Part shown: piece after piece, positions 43,085-51,131 of the stretch
Layout of the letters: the number at the start of each line of letters is the position of its first letter
Numbering within the stretch: the stretch's first letter is position 1
Source: Bacteroidales bacterium
GTDB taxonomy: Bacteria > Bacteroidota > Bacteroidia > Bacteroidales > UBA932
Assembly: GCA_017471085.1 (NCBI GenBank)
Contig: JAFUWW010000061.1
Location: 1 to 64,000 of the forward strand
Direction of reading: 5' to 3'
Length of the DNA: 64,000 nt
Notes under the pieces: model-generated
The model's database searches: none
The model's input: only the letters and a program-made list of their open reading frames with translations
Told to the model about the DNA's origin: nothing
Translations under genes and position numbers: made by a program

Positions 43085-43123
43085 AAAGAAACAGGAGTTG
43101 TTAATTCATTGATTAACAACTCC
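43085..43123 (-). terminator. Terminator after the phosphopantetheinyl transferase gene
   Basis: A perfect 12-base stem GGAGTTGTTAAT / ATTAACAACTCC (43094-43105, 43112-43123) with a six-base loop. On the minus strand it is followed by TGTTTCTTTTTG. It lies 83 bases past the gene end and separates it from the nrdD promoter. Confidence 0.7.
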
Positions 43124-43205
43124 TTCAAACGAATTCTAATTTATAATAAATCTAAATTGTAACTCTTGTGTTTCTTTTTCGGAAAGGTTTTCAACAGGAG
43201 GGGAA

Positions 43206-43844
43206 TCAGTCGCCCACGACCCACACCAGGACATGGCGGTCGAAGGTCATGTACTCCAGGTCGAATTCTTCTTCGTCCTCGTTCTTGTCGATGAAAGTGG
43301 CTTCCAGTTCGCCTTCACCCCTCACACGGAAACGCTCCACCTCGATTTGCTCGGCGAAGTTCACGTTATAGCGGCTCAGGAGCTTGAAGATGGCTTCCTT
43401 GGCGCACCAGTAGATGGCGAGCTGCTCGTTGCGCTTCTCGTCTTCCAGGTCGTCGATTTCGTCTTCCGAGAGGGCCTTTTTCTCCACGGCGGAGAAGTCG
43501 CGGTCCAGCGATTCCACGTCGATACCGCAGTCGTTTTCTTCGTGCAGGATGACGGCTACGTATTTTTCCGTGTGGGTGATGGAGATGTTGACGGGGTTGT
43601 TCTCCAGGTACGGCTTGCCGTTGTCGTGGTGGCTCAGGTACACCTTCTCGTCGAAGAGGGTGTTCAGCAGGGCCCTGACGGCCAGCCGCTGTTTGCGCAT
43701 GGATTCGCTGCGGAGGAAAGAGATTTCCTCCATCTCATCGGAGGGCGTGGAGCTGAGTTCGATCAGTTCCTGCTCGGTCTCCGTGATCTGCCATACGCCG
43801 ATGGTAGCTTCGTTGTCGAGTTTCTTCTTTAAATACAGTCCCAT
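43206..43844 (-). CDS. 4'-phosphopantetheinyl transferase superfamily protein
   Basis: A 212-residue Sfp-like enzyme that moves phosphopantetheine from CoA to carrier proteins. The expected motifs are in order: a substrate-binding HHDNGKPYL near 93, NISITHTEKYVAVIL near 107, the Mg-binding CGIDVESLDRDF near 127, and YWCAKEAIFKLLS near 168. It is longer than AcpS and shows the Sfp-type pseudo-dimer. No polyketide or peptide synthase genes are near, so acyl carrier protein is the likely substrate. A long structured leader of about 170 bases precedes it. Confidence 0.88.
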   Translation of the reverse strand: MGLYLKKKLDNEATIGVWQITETEQELIELSSTPSDEMEEISFLRSESMRKQRLAVRALLNTLFDEKVYLSHHDNGKPYLENNPVNISITHTEKYVAVILHEENDCGIDVESLDRDFSAVEKKALSEDEIDDLEDEKRNEQLAIYWCAKEAIFKLLSRYNVNFAEQIEVERFRVRGEGELEATFIDKNEDEEEFDLEYMTFDRHVLVWVVGD

Positions 43845-43854
43845 TTAAACAGGT

Positions 43855-44014
43855 TGGTTTGAACAGCAATACAAAGCCGCCCGGATGCCCTTGGGCACCG
43901 GGTTTCCGGGTTAATCATGGTATAATCGCAACAGAGGGTCGTCTGAACCGACGCCCGTTAACTGATTAGACTTGACCTGACTGGGAGGCTCCATATCTGT
44001 TGTTACAATTTACG
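43855..44014 (-). ncRNA. Candidate structured RNA or leader upstream of the phosphopantetheinyl transferase
   Basis: From the minus-strand promoter at 44018-44025, about 160 bases are non-coding and can fold heavily. A closing helix pairs AGATATGGAGCC near the 5' end with GGCTTTGTATTGCT near the 3' end (11 pairs, some G-U). Inside are GGGCGTC-loop-GACGACCC, TAATCA/TGATTA and CCCGGTGCC-CAAG-GGCATCCGGG. CAACAGA can alternatively pair with TCTGTTG, competing with the closing helix. It may be a stand-alone RNA (6S-like size) or a regulatory leader. I cannot match it to a known class. Confidence 0.45.
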
Positions 44015-44017
44015 ATG

Positions 44018-44025
44018 CAAAGATA
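44018..44025 (-). promoter_or_regulatory. -7 element TATCTTTG of the structured RNA/leader
   Basis: A perfect TAnnTTTG on the minus strand with a TTG about 19 bases further upstream, matching the expected -33 spacing. Confidence 0.68.
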
Positions 44026-44069
44026 ATTGTTTTTTGACAATTACAAGCAAATCTTTGACGGGAAATTGT

Positions 44070-44077
44070 TATCTTTG
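44070..44077 (+). promoter_or_regulatory. -7 element TATCTTTG of mdh
   Basis: A perfect TAnnTTTG, 41 bases before the mdh ATG and divergent from the element at 44018. Confidence 0.68.
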
Positions 44078-44118
44078 CGGATGCTTTCAAGAAAAGTCAA
44101 ATTTTAACACATAACATT

Positions 44119-45105
44119 ATGAAATTCCTTACTGATGAAAAGCTCCTTATTGTCGGCGCTGCCGGCATGATCGGTTCCAACATGGTCCAGACAGCAGCCA
44201 TGCTCGGTCTCACCCCGAACATCTGCCTGTACGATATCTTCGAGCCCGGCCTCAAGGGTGTGCTCGCAGAGATGAACCACTGCGCTTTCCCGGGCGTGAA
44301 CATCACCGCCACCATCGATCCGGCCGTCGCTTTCAAGGATGCCAAGTATATCATTTCCTCCGGCGGAGCACCCCGCAAGGAAGGCATGACCCGCGAAGAC
44401 CTCCTCAAGGGCAACTGCCAGATTGCCGCCGAATTCGGTGACAACATCAAGAAGTACTGCCCGGACGCCAAGTTCGTGGTGGTGATCTTCAACCCGGCCG
44501 ATGTCACCGCCCTCACCGCCCTTATCCACTCCGGCCTCAAGCCGTCCCAACTCACCTCCCTGGCCGCCCTCGACAGCACCCGTCTGCAGGAAGCCCTGGC
44601 CCAGGAATTCGGTGTACAGCAGTGCAAGGTCACCGGTACCTACACCTACGGCGGTCACGGCGAAGCCATGGCAGTGTTCGCCTCCCAGGTCAAGATCGAC
44701 GGCAAGCCCCTCGCAGAGATGGGTCTCAGCGCCGAGCGTTTCGCTGAAATCAAGCACAACACCATCCAGGGCGGCAGCAACATCATCAAGCTCCGCGGCC
44801 GCAGCTCCTTCCAGAGCCCTGCCTACCAGGCCGTGAAGATGATCGAGGCTTCCATGGGCGGCGAGAAGTTCACCTGGCCCGCCGGCACCTATGTGAACAA
44901 TGACGAGTTCAAGAACGTGATGATGGCCATGCCCACCGTCATCGACGCCACCGGCTGCCACTTCACCAACCCGAAGGGCACCGAAGAGGAAATGGCAGCC
45001 CTCAAGGCTTCCTACGAGCACCTCTGCAAGATGCGCGACGAAATCATCGACCTTGGCATCGTACCCGCCACTGCCGACTGGAAGAAGGAGAACGCCAACC
45101 TGTAA
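44119..45105 (+). CDS. mdh: Malate dehydrogenase
   Basis: A 328-residue NAD-dependent enzyme that interconverts malate and oxaloacetate, feeding the reductive branch to fumarate and succinate typical of Bacteroidales fermentation. The Rossmann loop is VGAAGMIGSN near residue 13. The substrate arginines are in APRKEGMTREDLL near 85, and NPADVTAL and the catalytic histidine in YTYGGHGEAMAVF follow. The sequence is full length. A strong stem terminator follows and the gene appears monocistronic. Confidence 0.94.
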   Translation: MKFLTDEKLLIVGAAGMIGSNMVQTAAMLGLTPNICLYDIFEPGLKGVLAEMNHCAFPGVNITATIDPAVAFKDAKYIISSGGAPRKEGMTREDLLKGNCQIAAEFGDNIKKYCPDAKFVVVIFNPADVTALTALIHSGLKPSQLTSLAALDSTRLQEALAQEFGVQQCKVTGTYTYGGHGEAMAVFASQVKIDGKPLAEMGLSAERFAEIKHNTIQGGSNIIKLRGRSSFQSPAYQAVKMIEASMGGEKFTWPAGTYVNNDEFKNVMMAMPTVIDATGCHFTNPKGTEEEMAALKASYEHLCKMRDEIIDLGIVPATADWKKENANL

Positions 45106-45139
45106 TTCTGACGCAGTCTTATAAAGGTTGACTTATAGT

Positions 45140-45185
45140 AACAAGAACCCCGAAAGTTAGACAAATAACTTTCGGGGTTCTTGTT
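45140..45185. terminator. Bidirectional terminator between mdh and feoB
   Basis: A perfect 20-base stem: left arm 45140-45159 (AACAAGAACCCCGAAAGTTA), right arm 45166-45185, six-base loop. It lies 34 bases after mdh and 12 bases after the feoB stop on the other strand. The T tract is weak (TTGTT), but the stem is unusually long. Confidence 0.8.
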
Positions 45186-45197
45186 GGAAGCCGGGCC

Positions 45198-47594
45198 CTA
45201 GACCGGCCAGATGAGCAGCCCTATCCGGTATGCCGCGAAGGCGAATACCCAGGCGATGAGAATGGTGTACAGGGCCAGGAAAATGGCCCAGCGCCATTTG
45301 CCGGTTTCGTTCTTGATGGCCACGAAGGTGGCGATGCAGGGGAAGTACAGCAGCACGAACACCATGAAGGCGAGGGCGGCGGCGGTGGGCACGGTGGCCT
45401 TCAAGGCCGATTGCAGGGCGGTGTCGTCCTCGTCGCCCAGCCCTTCGTATTCTTCGCCGTCCTGGGCGTACATCACGCCCATGGTGCTGATCACCAGTTC
45501 CTTGGCGCCGACGCCGGCGAGCAGGCCCACGTCCATCTTCCAGTTGAAGCCCAGCGGTTCGTTCAACGGTTCGATGACCTTGCCCAGCGTGCCGATATAG
45601 GAATGTTCCTGCTGGTAGGCGGTGGTGGCACCCTCATGCCGCGGGAAGTATCCCAGGAACCAGATGGCGATGGAGAACAGCAGGATGGTGGTGGCCATCT
45701 TCTCCAGGTACTGCTTGCCTTTCTCCCAGGTATGGCGCCAGATGGCCTTTCCGGTAGGTACGCGGTAAGGCGGCAGTTCCATCACGAAAGGCAGGTCGTC
45801 GTCCTTGACGAACTTCGACAGCACCAGGGCCGACAGGATGGCCAGCAAGACGCCCAGCAGATAGATGCCCAGCAGCGCGGTGGCTGGGCTGCCCGGGAAG
45901 AAAGCCCCGGCGAAAAGCACGAAAATGGGCAGCCGTCCGGCGCAGGACATGAACGGGATGATGGCGATGGTCACGAGGCGGCTTTTCCGGCTCTCGATGC
46001 TGCGGGTGGCCATGATGGCCGGCACATTGCATCCGAAGCCCATCACCATGGGAATGAAACTCTTCCCGTGCAGGCCGATCTTGTGCATCACCTTGTCCAC
46101 GATGAAAGCTGCGCGCGCCATGTAGCCGCTGTCTTCCATGATGGAGATGAAGAAGTACAGGATCATGATGTTGGGGAGGAATACCAGCACGCTGCCCACG
46201 CCGGCGATCACCCCGTCCACCACCAGGTCTTTCACCCAGCCGTCCCGCATGAGACCGCCGACCCAGCCGCCGAACTTGGCGACCAGCCAGTCGATCCAGT
46301 CCATGGGATACTGGCCGATGGTGAAGGTGGCCCAGAAGATGAACCACAGCAGGACCACGAAAATGGGGAAAGCCAGCCACTGGTTGGTGACGATGGCGTC
46401 GATCCGGTCGGTGAGGGTGCGCTTCGGGCGCTCTTCCTGATAACGCTCGTAAGTTTCTGCCAGGGCGCCCTGGATGAAGGCGTACTTGGCGTCTACGATG
46501 GCGCTTTCCGCGTTGGTGTGCAGGAGTTTCTGGATACGTTCGCTTTCTTCTTCCCGGGCTTTCCGGATGGCATCGGCATTGGGCAGGGTGCCGATGATGC
46601 CTTCCACGTCTTTGTCGGTTTCCAGGTATTTGATGGCGAGGTAACGGGTGGAGTAGCGGGAGCGCACCTGTTCGTTTTCAAAGATGAGGTCACGCAGCCT
46701 GACGATGCTCTTTTCGATTTCCGCTCCGTGGTTGATGTGGATGTGGCGGGCGAGCTTGGGGTCGGACTGTTCGTAGATTTTGATCACCGTGTCGAAGAGC
46801 TCCGGAATCCCCTGTCCGTCGCGGCTCACCGTAGGACAGACCGGCACGCCCAGGAGGTATCCCAGCTGCCGGGTATCCAGCTTGTCGCCTTTGGCCTGCA
46901 GCTCGTCGTACATGTTCAGCGCCATCACCGTGCGGAGGTTCATGTCGATGAGCTGGGTGGTCAGGTACAGGTTGCGCTCGATATTGGAAGCGTCCACCAC
47001 GTTCACCACCACGTCCGGCATGGTTTCCAGCAGGTTCTTCCGCACATAGAGTTCTTCCGGCGAATAGGCCGATAAAGAATAGGTGCCCGGCAGGTCTACC
47101 AGCGTGATGTCGTACCCTTTGAATTTGAAATGACCTTCCTTGGCGTCCACGGTGACGCCCGAGTAGTTGCCCACATGTTCGTGGCTGCCGGAAGCGATGT
47201 TGAACAGGGAGGTCTTGCCGCAGTTGGGGTTGCCAACCAGCGCCACGCGGATCACGTGGTGCCGCTCTTCGGCCACATGGGAGAGGGCGCGGTCCAGCCT
47301 TTCCTTCTCCTGCAAGTCCCCGGGCAGAGCCTGCAGGTGCTCGTCGGTGACGAGGGCCTCGCGGGCTTCCTCTTCCGTAACCACCTCTATCTGACGGGCT
47401 TCCTCCCGCCGGAGAGAAACCTTATAGCCGATGATTTCGTATTCGATGGGGTCTTTGAGCGGGGCGTTGAGCACCACCCGCACTTCCTTTCCCTGGATAA
47501 AGCCCATTTCGATGAGGCGTTTGCGGAAACTGCCGTGTCCGTGGACACGCACGATGACCGCTTTTTCACCTGTTGCAAGCTCTGCAAGTATCAT
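45198..47594 (-). CDS. feoB: FeoA-FeoB fused ferrous iron transporter
   Basis: A 798-residue inner-membrane iron importer with a FeoA-like SH3 domain (residues 1-72, LATGEKAVIVRVHG..RLIEMGF) fused in front. The G domain starts near 118 with Walker A GNPNCGKTSLFN, then DLPGTYSLSAYSPEE and NMYDEL. Two Gate repeats follow: the first has FIPMVMGFGCNVPAIMATRS near 545 and the second KELVISTMGVMY near 705. The ATG at 47594 opens FeoA. The FeoAB fusion is common in Bacteroidales. It is divergent from the NhaC-type gene, whose promoter carries a palindrome that could also affect feoB. Confidence 0.95.
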   Translation of the reverse strand: MILAELATGEKAVIVRVHGHGSFRKRLIEMGFIQGKEVRVVLNAPLKDPIEYEIIGYKVSLRREEARQIEVVTEEEAREALVTDEHLQALPGDLQEKERLDRALSHVAEERHHVIRVALVGNPNCGKTSLFNIASGSHEHVGNYSGVTVDAKEGHFKFKGYDITLVDLPGTYSLSAYSPEELYVRKNLLETMPDVVVNVVDASNIERNLYLTTQLIDMNLRTVMALNMYDELQAKGDKLDTRQLGYLLGVPVCPTVSRDGQGIPELFDTVIKIYEQSDPKLARHIHINHGAEIEKSIVRLRDLIFENEQVRSRYSTRYLAIKYLETDKDVEGIIGTLPNADAIRKAREEESERIQKLLHTNAESAIVDAKYAFIQGALAETYERYQEERPKRTLTDRIDAIVTNQWLAFPIFVVLLWFIFWATFTIGQYPMDWIDWLVAKFGGWVGGLMRDGWVKDLVVDGVIAGVGSVLVFLPNIMILYFFISIMEDSGYMARAAFIVDKVMHKIGLHGKSFIPMVMGFGCNVPAIMATRSIESRKSRLVTIAIIPFMSCAGRLPIFVLFAGAFFPGSPATALLGIYLLGVLLAILSALVLSKFVKDDDLPFVMELPPYRVPTGKAIWRHTWEKGKQYLEKMATTILLFSIAIWFLGYFPRHEGATTAYQQEHSYIGTLGKVIEPLNEPLGFNWKMDVGLLAGVGAKELVISTMGVMYAQDGEEYEGLGDEDDTALQSALKATVPTAAALAFMVFVLLYFPCIATFVAIKNETGKWRWAIFLALYTILIAWVFAFAAYRIGLLIWPV

Positions 47595-47623
47595 AGTCTG
47601 TTTTTGATTTTTTGCGCTGGGCG

Positions 47624-47631
47624 CAAAATTA
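47624..47631 (-). promoter_or_regulatory. -7 element TAATTTTG of feoAB
   Basis: A perfect TAnnTTTG on the minus strand, 29 bases before the feoAB ATG at 47594. Confidence 0.62.
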
Positions 47632-47699
47632 CGGCGGTTTGCCCGTCTGCACAATCCTTATTTATGGGGATATCGGCTGCAAATTTATCCCTATTATGG

Positions 47700-47714
47700 T
47701 GCAACTTGGTTGCA
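47700..47714. promoter_or_regulatory. Palindrome TGCAACTTGGTTGCA upstream of the nhaC-type gene
   Basis: A 6-3-6 palindrome, TGCAAC-TTG-GTTGCA, ending seven bases before the -7 box at 47722, where a bound repressor would block RNA polymerase. The same arms recur at 63896-63910. The form resembles Fur-family operators; the regulator is inferred only. Confidence 0.55.
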
Positions 47715-47721
47715 AATGCCT

Positions 47722-47729
47722 TATCTTTG
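47722..47729 (+). promoter_or_regulatory. -7 element TATCTTTG of the nhaC-type gene
   Basis: A perfect TAnnTTTG, 22 bases before the ATG at 47752. Confidence 0.68.
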
Positions 47730-47751
47730 CAGTCCCCAAACGAACTATCTG

Positions 47752-49077
47752 ATGGCAATCAATACCGAAAAAACCGAACACCGGGCACCATCGGCCCGGA
47801 AAATGAACGGCTGGCTGGCGCTGAGTCCGCTGGCGGTGTTCCTGGCGGTCTATGTGGCGGCGTCCCTGGTGGCCCGTGATTTCTATAAGATTCCCGTCGC
47901 GGCGGCCTTCATCATTGCATCGGCCTACGCCTTGCTCATTACGCGGGGCGTGGAGAAGACGGATGACAAACTGTCCATTTTCTCGGAGGGCGCCGGCAAC
48001 AAGAACGTGCTGCTGATGATCTGGATCTTCGTGCTGGCGGGGGCTTTTGCGGCCACGGCCCGGGAGATAGGCGCCATTGACGCCACGGTGAACGCCACGC
48101 TCCACATCCTGCCCGGGAAGCTGATCTACGCAGGCCTTTTCCTGGCGGCCTGCTTCATTTCCATGGCCATCGGCACGTCGGTGGGTACCATCGTGGCGCT
48201 GGTCCCCATCGCTTCCGGCATCGCGTCGGAAACGGGCATCGGCATTCCTTTTATTACTGCCATCGTGGTGGGCGGCGCTTTCTTCGGCGACAACCTCTCT
48301 TTCATCTCCGACACCACCGTGGCGGCCACCAAGAGCCAGGGCTGTTCCATGCGCGACAAGTTCAGGGCTAACCTGTGGATTGCCGCTCCGGCCGCCGTCA
48401 TCGTGGCTGCGGTGTACGTAGTCATGGGTCTGCAGGTGGAGGCTGCGCCTGCCGCCGCGCCGGTGCAGTGGCTGGGGCTGGTGCCGTATCTGCTGGTCAT
48501 CGGCCTGGCGCTCGCGGGGGTGAACGTGGTCACCGTGCTGGCTGTCGGCATCGGGGTGAACGGTGTTATCGGCTGGGCTACCGGCGCTTACGGATTCGTC
48601 GGCTGGATGGCCTCCATCGGCGAAGGCATCGGGTCGATGGGCGAACTCATCATTGTCTCGCTGCTGGCGGGCGGGCTGCTGGAAATCATCCGCTACAACG
48701 GCGGGATGGCCTTCATCATCGGCGGTCTCACGCGCAGGATCGGCGGGAAGCGGGCTGCCGGTTTCTCCATCGCTGCGCTGGTGTCGCTGGTCAACCTTTG
48801 TACGGCCAACAATACCATCGCCATCATCACGGTAGGACCTCTGGCAAAGGATATTACGGAGCGTTTCGGCCTGGATCCGCGCAAGACGGCTTCCATCCTG
48901 GACACGTTCTCCTGCTTTGTGCAGGGAATCATCCCTTATGGGGCGCAGATGCTCATGGCCAGCGGCCTGGCAGGGGTTTCCGCGGCGGCCATCATCGGCC
49001 ATCTGTATTACCCTTTTGCGCTGGGAATTGTCGCGGCCCTGTCCATTCTTTTCCGTTTTCCCCGGAAATATTCTTAA
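47752..49077 (+). CDS. nhaC: NhaC-family Na+/H+ antiporter
   Basis: A 441-residue membrane protein with about eleven hydrophobic segments. The NhaC/ion-transporter pattern includes FLAACFISMAIGTSVGTIVAL near 135-155, VVGGAFFGDNLSFISDTTVAA near 175-195, LCTANNTIAIITVGPLA near 345 and FSCFVQGIIPYGAQML near 385. Such carriers exchange Na+ for H+ or, in relatives, take up organic acids or amino acids with Na+. The ATG at 47752 follows the promoter. A palindrome of metal-regulator type overlaps its promoter, so the ion specificity may be worth testing. Confidence 0.88.
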   Translation: MAINTEKTEHRAPSARKMNGWLALSPLAVFLAVYVAASLVARDFYKIPVAAAFIIASAYALLITRGVEKTDDKLSIFSEGAGNKNVLLMIWIFVLAGAFAATAREIGAIDATVNATLHILPGKLIYAGLFLAACFISMAIGTSVGTIVALVPIASGIASETGIGIPFITAIVVGGAFFGDNLSFISDTTVAATKSQGCSMRDKFRANLWIAAPAAVIVAAVYVVMGLQVEAAPAAAPVQWLGLVPYLLVIGLALAGVNVVTVLAVGIGVNGVIGWATGAYGFVGWMASIGEGIGSMGELIIVSLLAGGLLEIIRYNGGMAFIIGGLTRRIGGKRAAGFSIAALVSLVNLCTANNTIAIITVGPLAKDITERFGLDPRKTASILDTFSCFVQGIIPYGAQMLMASGLAGVSAAAIIGHLYYPFALGIVAALSILFRFPRKYS

Positions 49078-49086
49078 CTTAGCGGC

Positions 49087-49668
49087 GTGAAAACGTCTCT
49101 GCATATCGAGGTCCCCGGCGGGTCGGAGAAGATTCTGCTGCACGCCTGCTGCGCTCCGTGCTCCGGCGCCATCGTGGAGTGCCTGACGGAGCGGGGCTAC
49201 AGGCCTGTCATCTTCTATTCCAACTCCAATATCTACCCGCGCGAGGAATACGACCACCGCAGGGACGAGTGTGTACGCTATGCGAAGGTGTGGGGCCTGG
49301 AAATCGTGGAGGACGAGTACGACCATGCCCTCTGGGGCACCTGCGCCGCCGGGCTGGAGAATGAGCCCGAAAGGGGAGGCCGATGCCTGCAGTGCTTCAA
49401 GTTCCGCCTGCTGAGGGCCGCCCGATATGCCTCCGCCCAGGGTTTCGAGGTGCTCGCCACCACGCTGGCATCGTCCCGCTGGAAGAACCTGGAGCAGGTG
49501 AACGCGGCGGGCGAGTGGGCCTGTTCGCAGGTGGAGGGGGTGAAATGGTGGCCCCAGAACTGGCGGAAAGGCGGCCTGCAGGAGCGCCGCGGCCAGATTG
49601 TCAAGGAACAGAATTTTTATAACCAGCTATATTGCGGCTGTGAATTTTCAAAAAGAGAAGAAGTATGA
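49087..49668 (+). CDS. queH: Epoxyqueuosine reductase QueH
   Basis: A 193-residue Fe-S enzyme for the last step of queuosine synthesis in tRNA. It has the DUF208/QueH landmarks: LLHACCAPCSGAIVE near residue 17, FYSNSNIYPREEYDHR near 43, the GRCLQCFKFRL cluster near 98, ATTLASSRWKN near 124, and YNQLYCGCEFS at the end. The cysteines for the cluster are present. Translation starts at GTG (49087), nine bases after the nhaC-type gene. The stop overlaps the next ATG by four bases. Confidence 0.93.
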   Translation: MKTSLHIEVPGGSEKILLHACCAPCSGAIVECLTERGYRPVIFYSNSNIYPREEYDHRRDECVRYAKVWGLEIVEDEYDHALWGTCAAGLENEPERGGRCLQCFKFRLLRAARYASAQGFEVLATTLASSRWKNLEQVNAAGEWACSQVEGVKWWPQNWRKGGLQERRGQIVKEQNFYNQLYCGCEFSKREEV

Positions 49669-50225
49669 AAAAGTTTTTGGTTGCCGGCCTTGCGGCTGTG
49701 CTTTTCACCTGTCTGGCCGGACCGGAAGCCCGTGCGCAGTACTGGCCTTCCTCCATCGAGCAGGAGCGCGGCCGTCTGGTAAGTGACACGGACGAGGTGC
49801 TGCCGGACTATATGGTGCAGCGCCTGGTGGGCGATGAAATCTACAATGAAACCTATCTCGGTGCCCGGAAACAGTACAAGACGGGCAAGCGGCTCATCAT
49901 CGGCGGCCTTGTCGCGGGCAGTGCCGGCCTGGTGGTTTCCGGCGTCTCCCTCGGCGTGTTCATGGCCGATTATATCCGGATGTGGGGCACCACCGACAAT
50001 GTCTGGGACAATTTCTCCGGAGCCAAGGATTCCGTTTCCTGGTTCTACCGGGGCTTCACCGTCGCCGGTGCAGGCGCCGCCCTCTTCTCGGCCGGCCTCA
50101 TTTTCAAGACCATCGGCTGGAAACGCCTGGAATGGGTGGCGGACTCCTACAACCAGTCGCAACATCCTGTGACTGTGGCTTTTGGCCCCGGCCATTATGG
50201 AACGGGACTCACCGTCACTTTCTAG
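49665..50225 (+). CDS. Small membrane protein of unknown function
   Basis: A 186-residue protein with a signal peptide (MKKFLVAGLAAVLFTCLAG...ARAQ) and two further hydrophobic segments (LIIGGLVAGSAGLVVSGVSLGVFM near 76-99 and GFTVAGAGAALFSAGLIFKTIGW near 130-152), then a short C-terminal strand-like tail ending VTF. This small two-helix layout is common in Bacteroidales hypotheticals. It is coupled to queH by ATGA overlap. No function can be assigned. Confidence 0.75.
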   Translation: MKKFLVAGLAAVLFTCLAGPEARAQYWPSSIEQERGRLVSDTDEVLPDYMVQRLVGDEIYNETYLGARKQYKTGKRLIIGGLVAGSAGLVVSGVSLGVFMADYIRMWGTTDNVWDNFSGAKDSVSWFYRGFTVAGAGAALFSAGLIFKTIGWKRLEWVADSYNQSQHPVTVAFGPGHYGTGLTVTF

Positions 50226-50250
50226 GAATCCGAAGAATTGATTACTGCCT

Positions 50251-50285
50251 GGGCGGGGAATCCCTACATTTTGGGATTGCCCGCC
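50251..50285 (+). terminator. Bulged hairpin after the small membrane protein gene
   Basis: GGGCGGGGAATCCC (50251-50264) pairs with GGGATTGCCCGCC (50273-50285), with two bulges and an eight-base loop. It lies 26 bases past the stop. The following bases are TGCCGTTTCCCCC, so it is a weak terminator at best. Confidence 0.45.
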
Positions 50286-50299
50286 TGCCGTTTCCCCCG

Positions 50300-50307
50300 T
50301 ACCTTTG
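50300..50307 (+). promoter_or_regulatory. -7 element TACCTTTG of a candidate small RNA
   Basis: A perfect TAnnTTTG in the gap between the small membrane protein and the hemerythrin gene. It does not lead to an ORF of normal length. Confidence 0.55.
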
Positions 50308-50310
50308 CAT

Positions 50311-50403
50311 CAGAAAAGAATGACAAGCCATATAGTTTGAAAGTTTTAGATCCTTTTATTGTTGTGTTGCCTTCCGCGCTGTGAAGCCCGGAAGGTTTTT
50401 TTA
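50311..50403 (+). ncRNA. Candidate small RNA of about 93 bases
   Basis: This unit runs from the promoter box at 50300 to a terminator at 50370-50402 (CCTTCCG/CGGAAGG with seven Ts). It is too short for a gene except for a six-codon ORF, ATGACAAGCCATATAGTTTGA (MTSHIV). It lies directly upstream of the hemerythrin/LuxR/apt operon, which has its own promoter. It may be a trans-acting sRNA or an attenuated leader. Confidence 0.5.
50370..50402 (+). terminator. Intrinsic terminator of the candidate small RNA
   Basis: Perfect seven-base stem CCTTCCG (50370-50376) and CGGAAGG (50389-50395), a 12-base loop and a run of seven Ts. Confidence 0.8.
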
Positions 50404-50418
50404 TTCGGACACATTTTG

Positions 50419-50426
50419 TAACTTTG
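50419..50426 (+). promoter_or_regulatory. -7 element TAACTTTG of the hemerythrin operon
   Basis: A perfect TAnnTTTG, six bases before the ATG at 50433, consistent with a leaderless or near-leaderless mRNA. Confidence 0.68.
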
Positions 50427-50432
50427 TATGTT

Positions 50433-51131
50433 ATGACACAGAATACAGAAAGATACCTCCTTAGCCCTTCCATGAAGATGGCGGAGCTGATGGACATCGA
50501 TTTCCGCCTGCTGGGCGTCCTTACCCGCATGGGGCTTTCCTTCGGCTTCGGCGAGGCCACCGTGGAGGAAGTGTGCCTCAAGGGCGGCATCAATCCGGAA
50601 TCGTTCCTGCTCATCTGCCGGGTGTACGCCTACGACGGCTACCGCCCCACACAGGACGTGCTGGAAAAGGCCGACCTGCGCGAGATCGTCAACTATCTCC
50701 ACCGTTCCCACGCCTACTACATGCACGTGGCGATGGCCGAGCTTTCCAATTCCCTGGAGCAGATGATCCGGCCCTGCGATGCGCGGCGCCAAAGCATCAT
50801 GCGCACGTTCTTCGAGCAGTATAAGGAAGAGCTTTCCAAACACTTCGAATACGAAGAAAATCAGGTGTTTCCGTATGTAGAGGCCGTGCTGGGCCACCGG
50901 AAAGACAGCCCGTTCACCATCGGCGAGTACGAGCAGAACCATTCCAACGTGGAGGAAAAACTGGACGACCTGAAGAACCTGGTGATGAAGTACATGCCCG
51001 CCCAGTGCGACCAGCAGGAAGCCTACAGGGTGCTCTTCTACATCTATTCCCTGGAAACGGACCTTCGCAAGCACACCATCATCGAAGACGAGATCCTGGT
51101 GCCCATGGTGGGGAGGATGGAAAATGAGTAG
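50433..51131 (+). CDS. Hemerythrin-domain protein (RIC/YtfE-like)
   Basis: A 232-residue protein. The N-terminal 70 residues (MAELMDIDFRLLGVLTRMGL) resemble the regulator-like front part of Fe-S repair (RIC) proteins but lack the usual cysteine motif. The C-terminal part is a four-helix hemerythrin bundle with ligands in LHRSHAYYMHVAM near residue 90, FEYEENQVFPYVEAVL near 137, NHSNVEEKL near 167 and KHTIIEDEILVPM near 215. Such proteins bind a di-iron centre and respond to oxygen or nitric oxide. It overlaps the LuxR-type gene by eight bases, suggesting a sensor-output pair. Confidence 0.85.
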   Translation: MTQNTERYLLSPSMKMAELMDIDFRLLGVLTRMGLSFGFGEATVEEVCLKGGINPESFLLICRVYAYDGYRPTQDVLEKADLREIVNYLHRSHAYYMHVAMAELSNSLEQMIRPCDARRQSIMRTFFEQYKEELSKHFEYEENQVFPYVEAVLGHRKDSPFTIGEYEQNHSNVEEKLDDLKNLVMKYMPAQCDQQEAYRVLFYIYSLETDLRKHTIIEDEILVPMVGRMENE

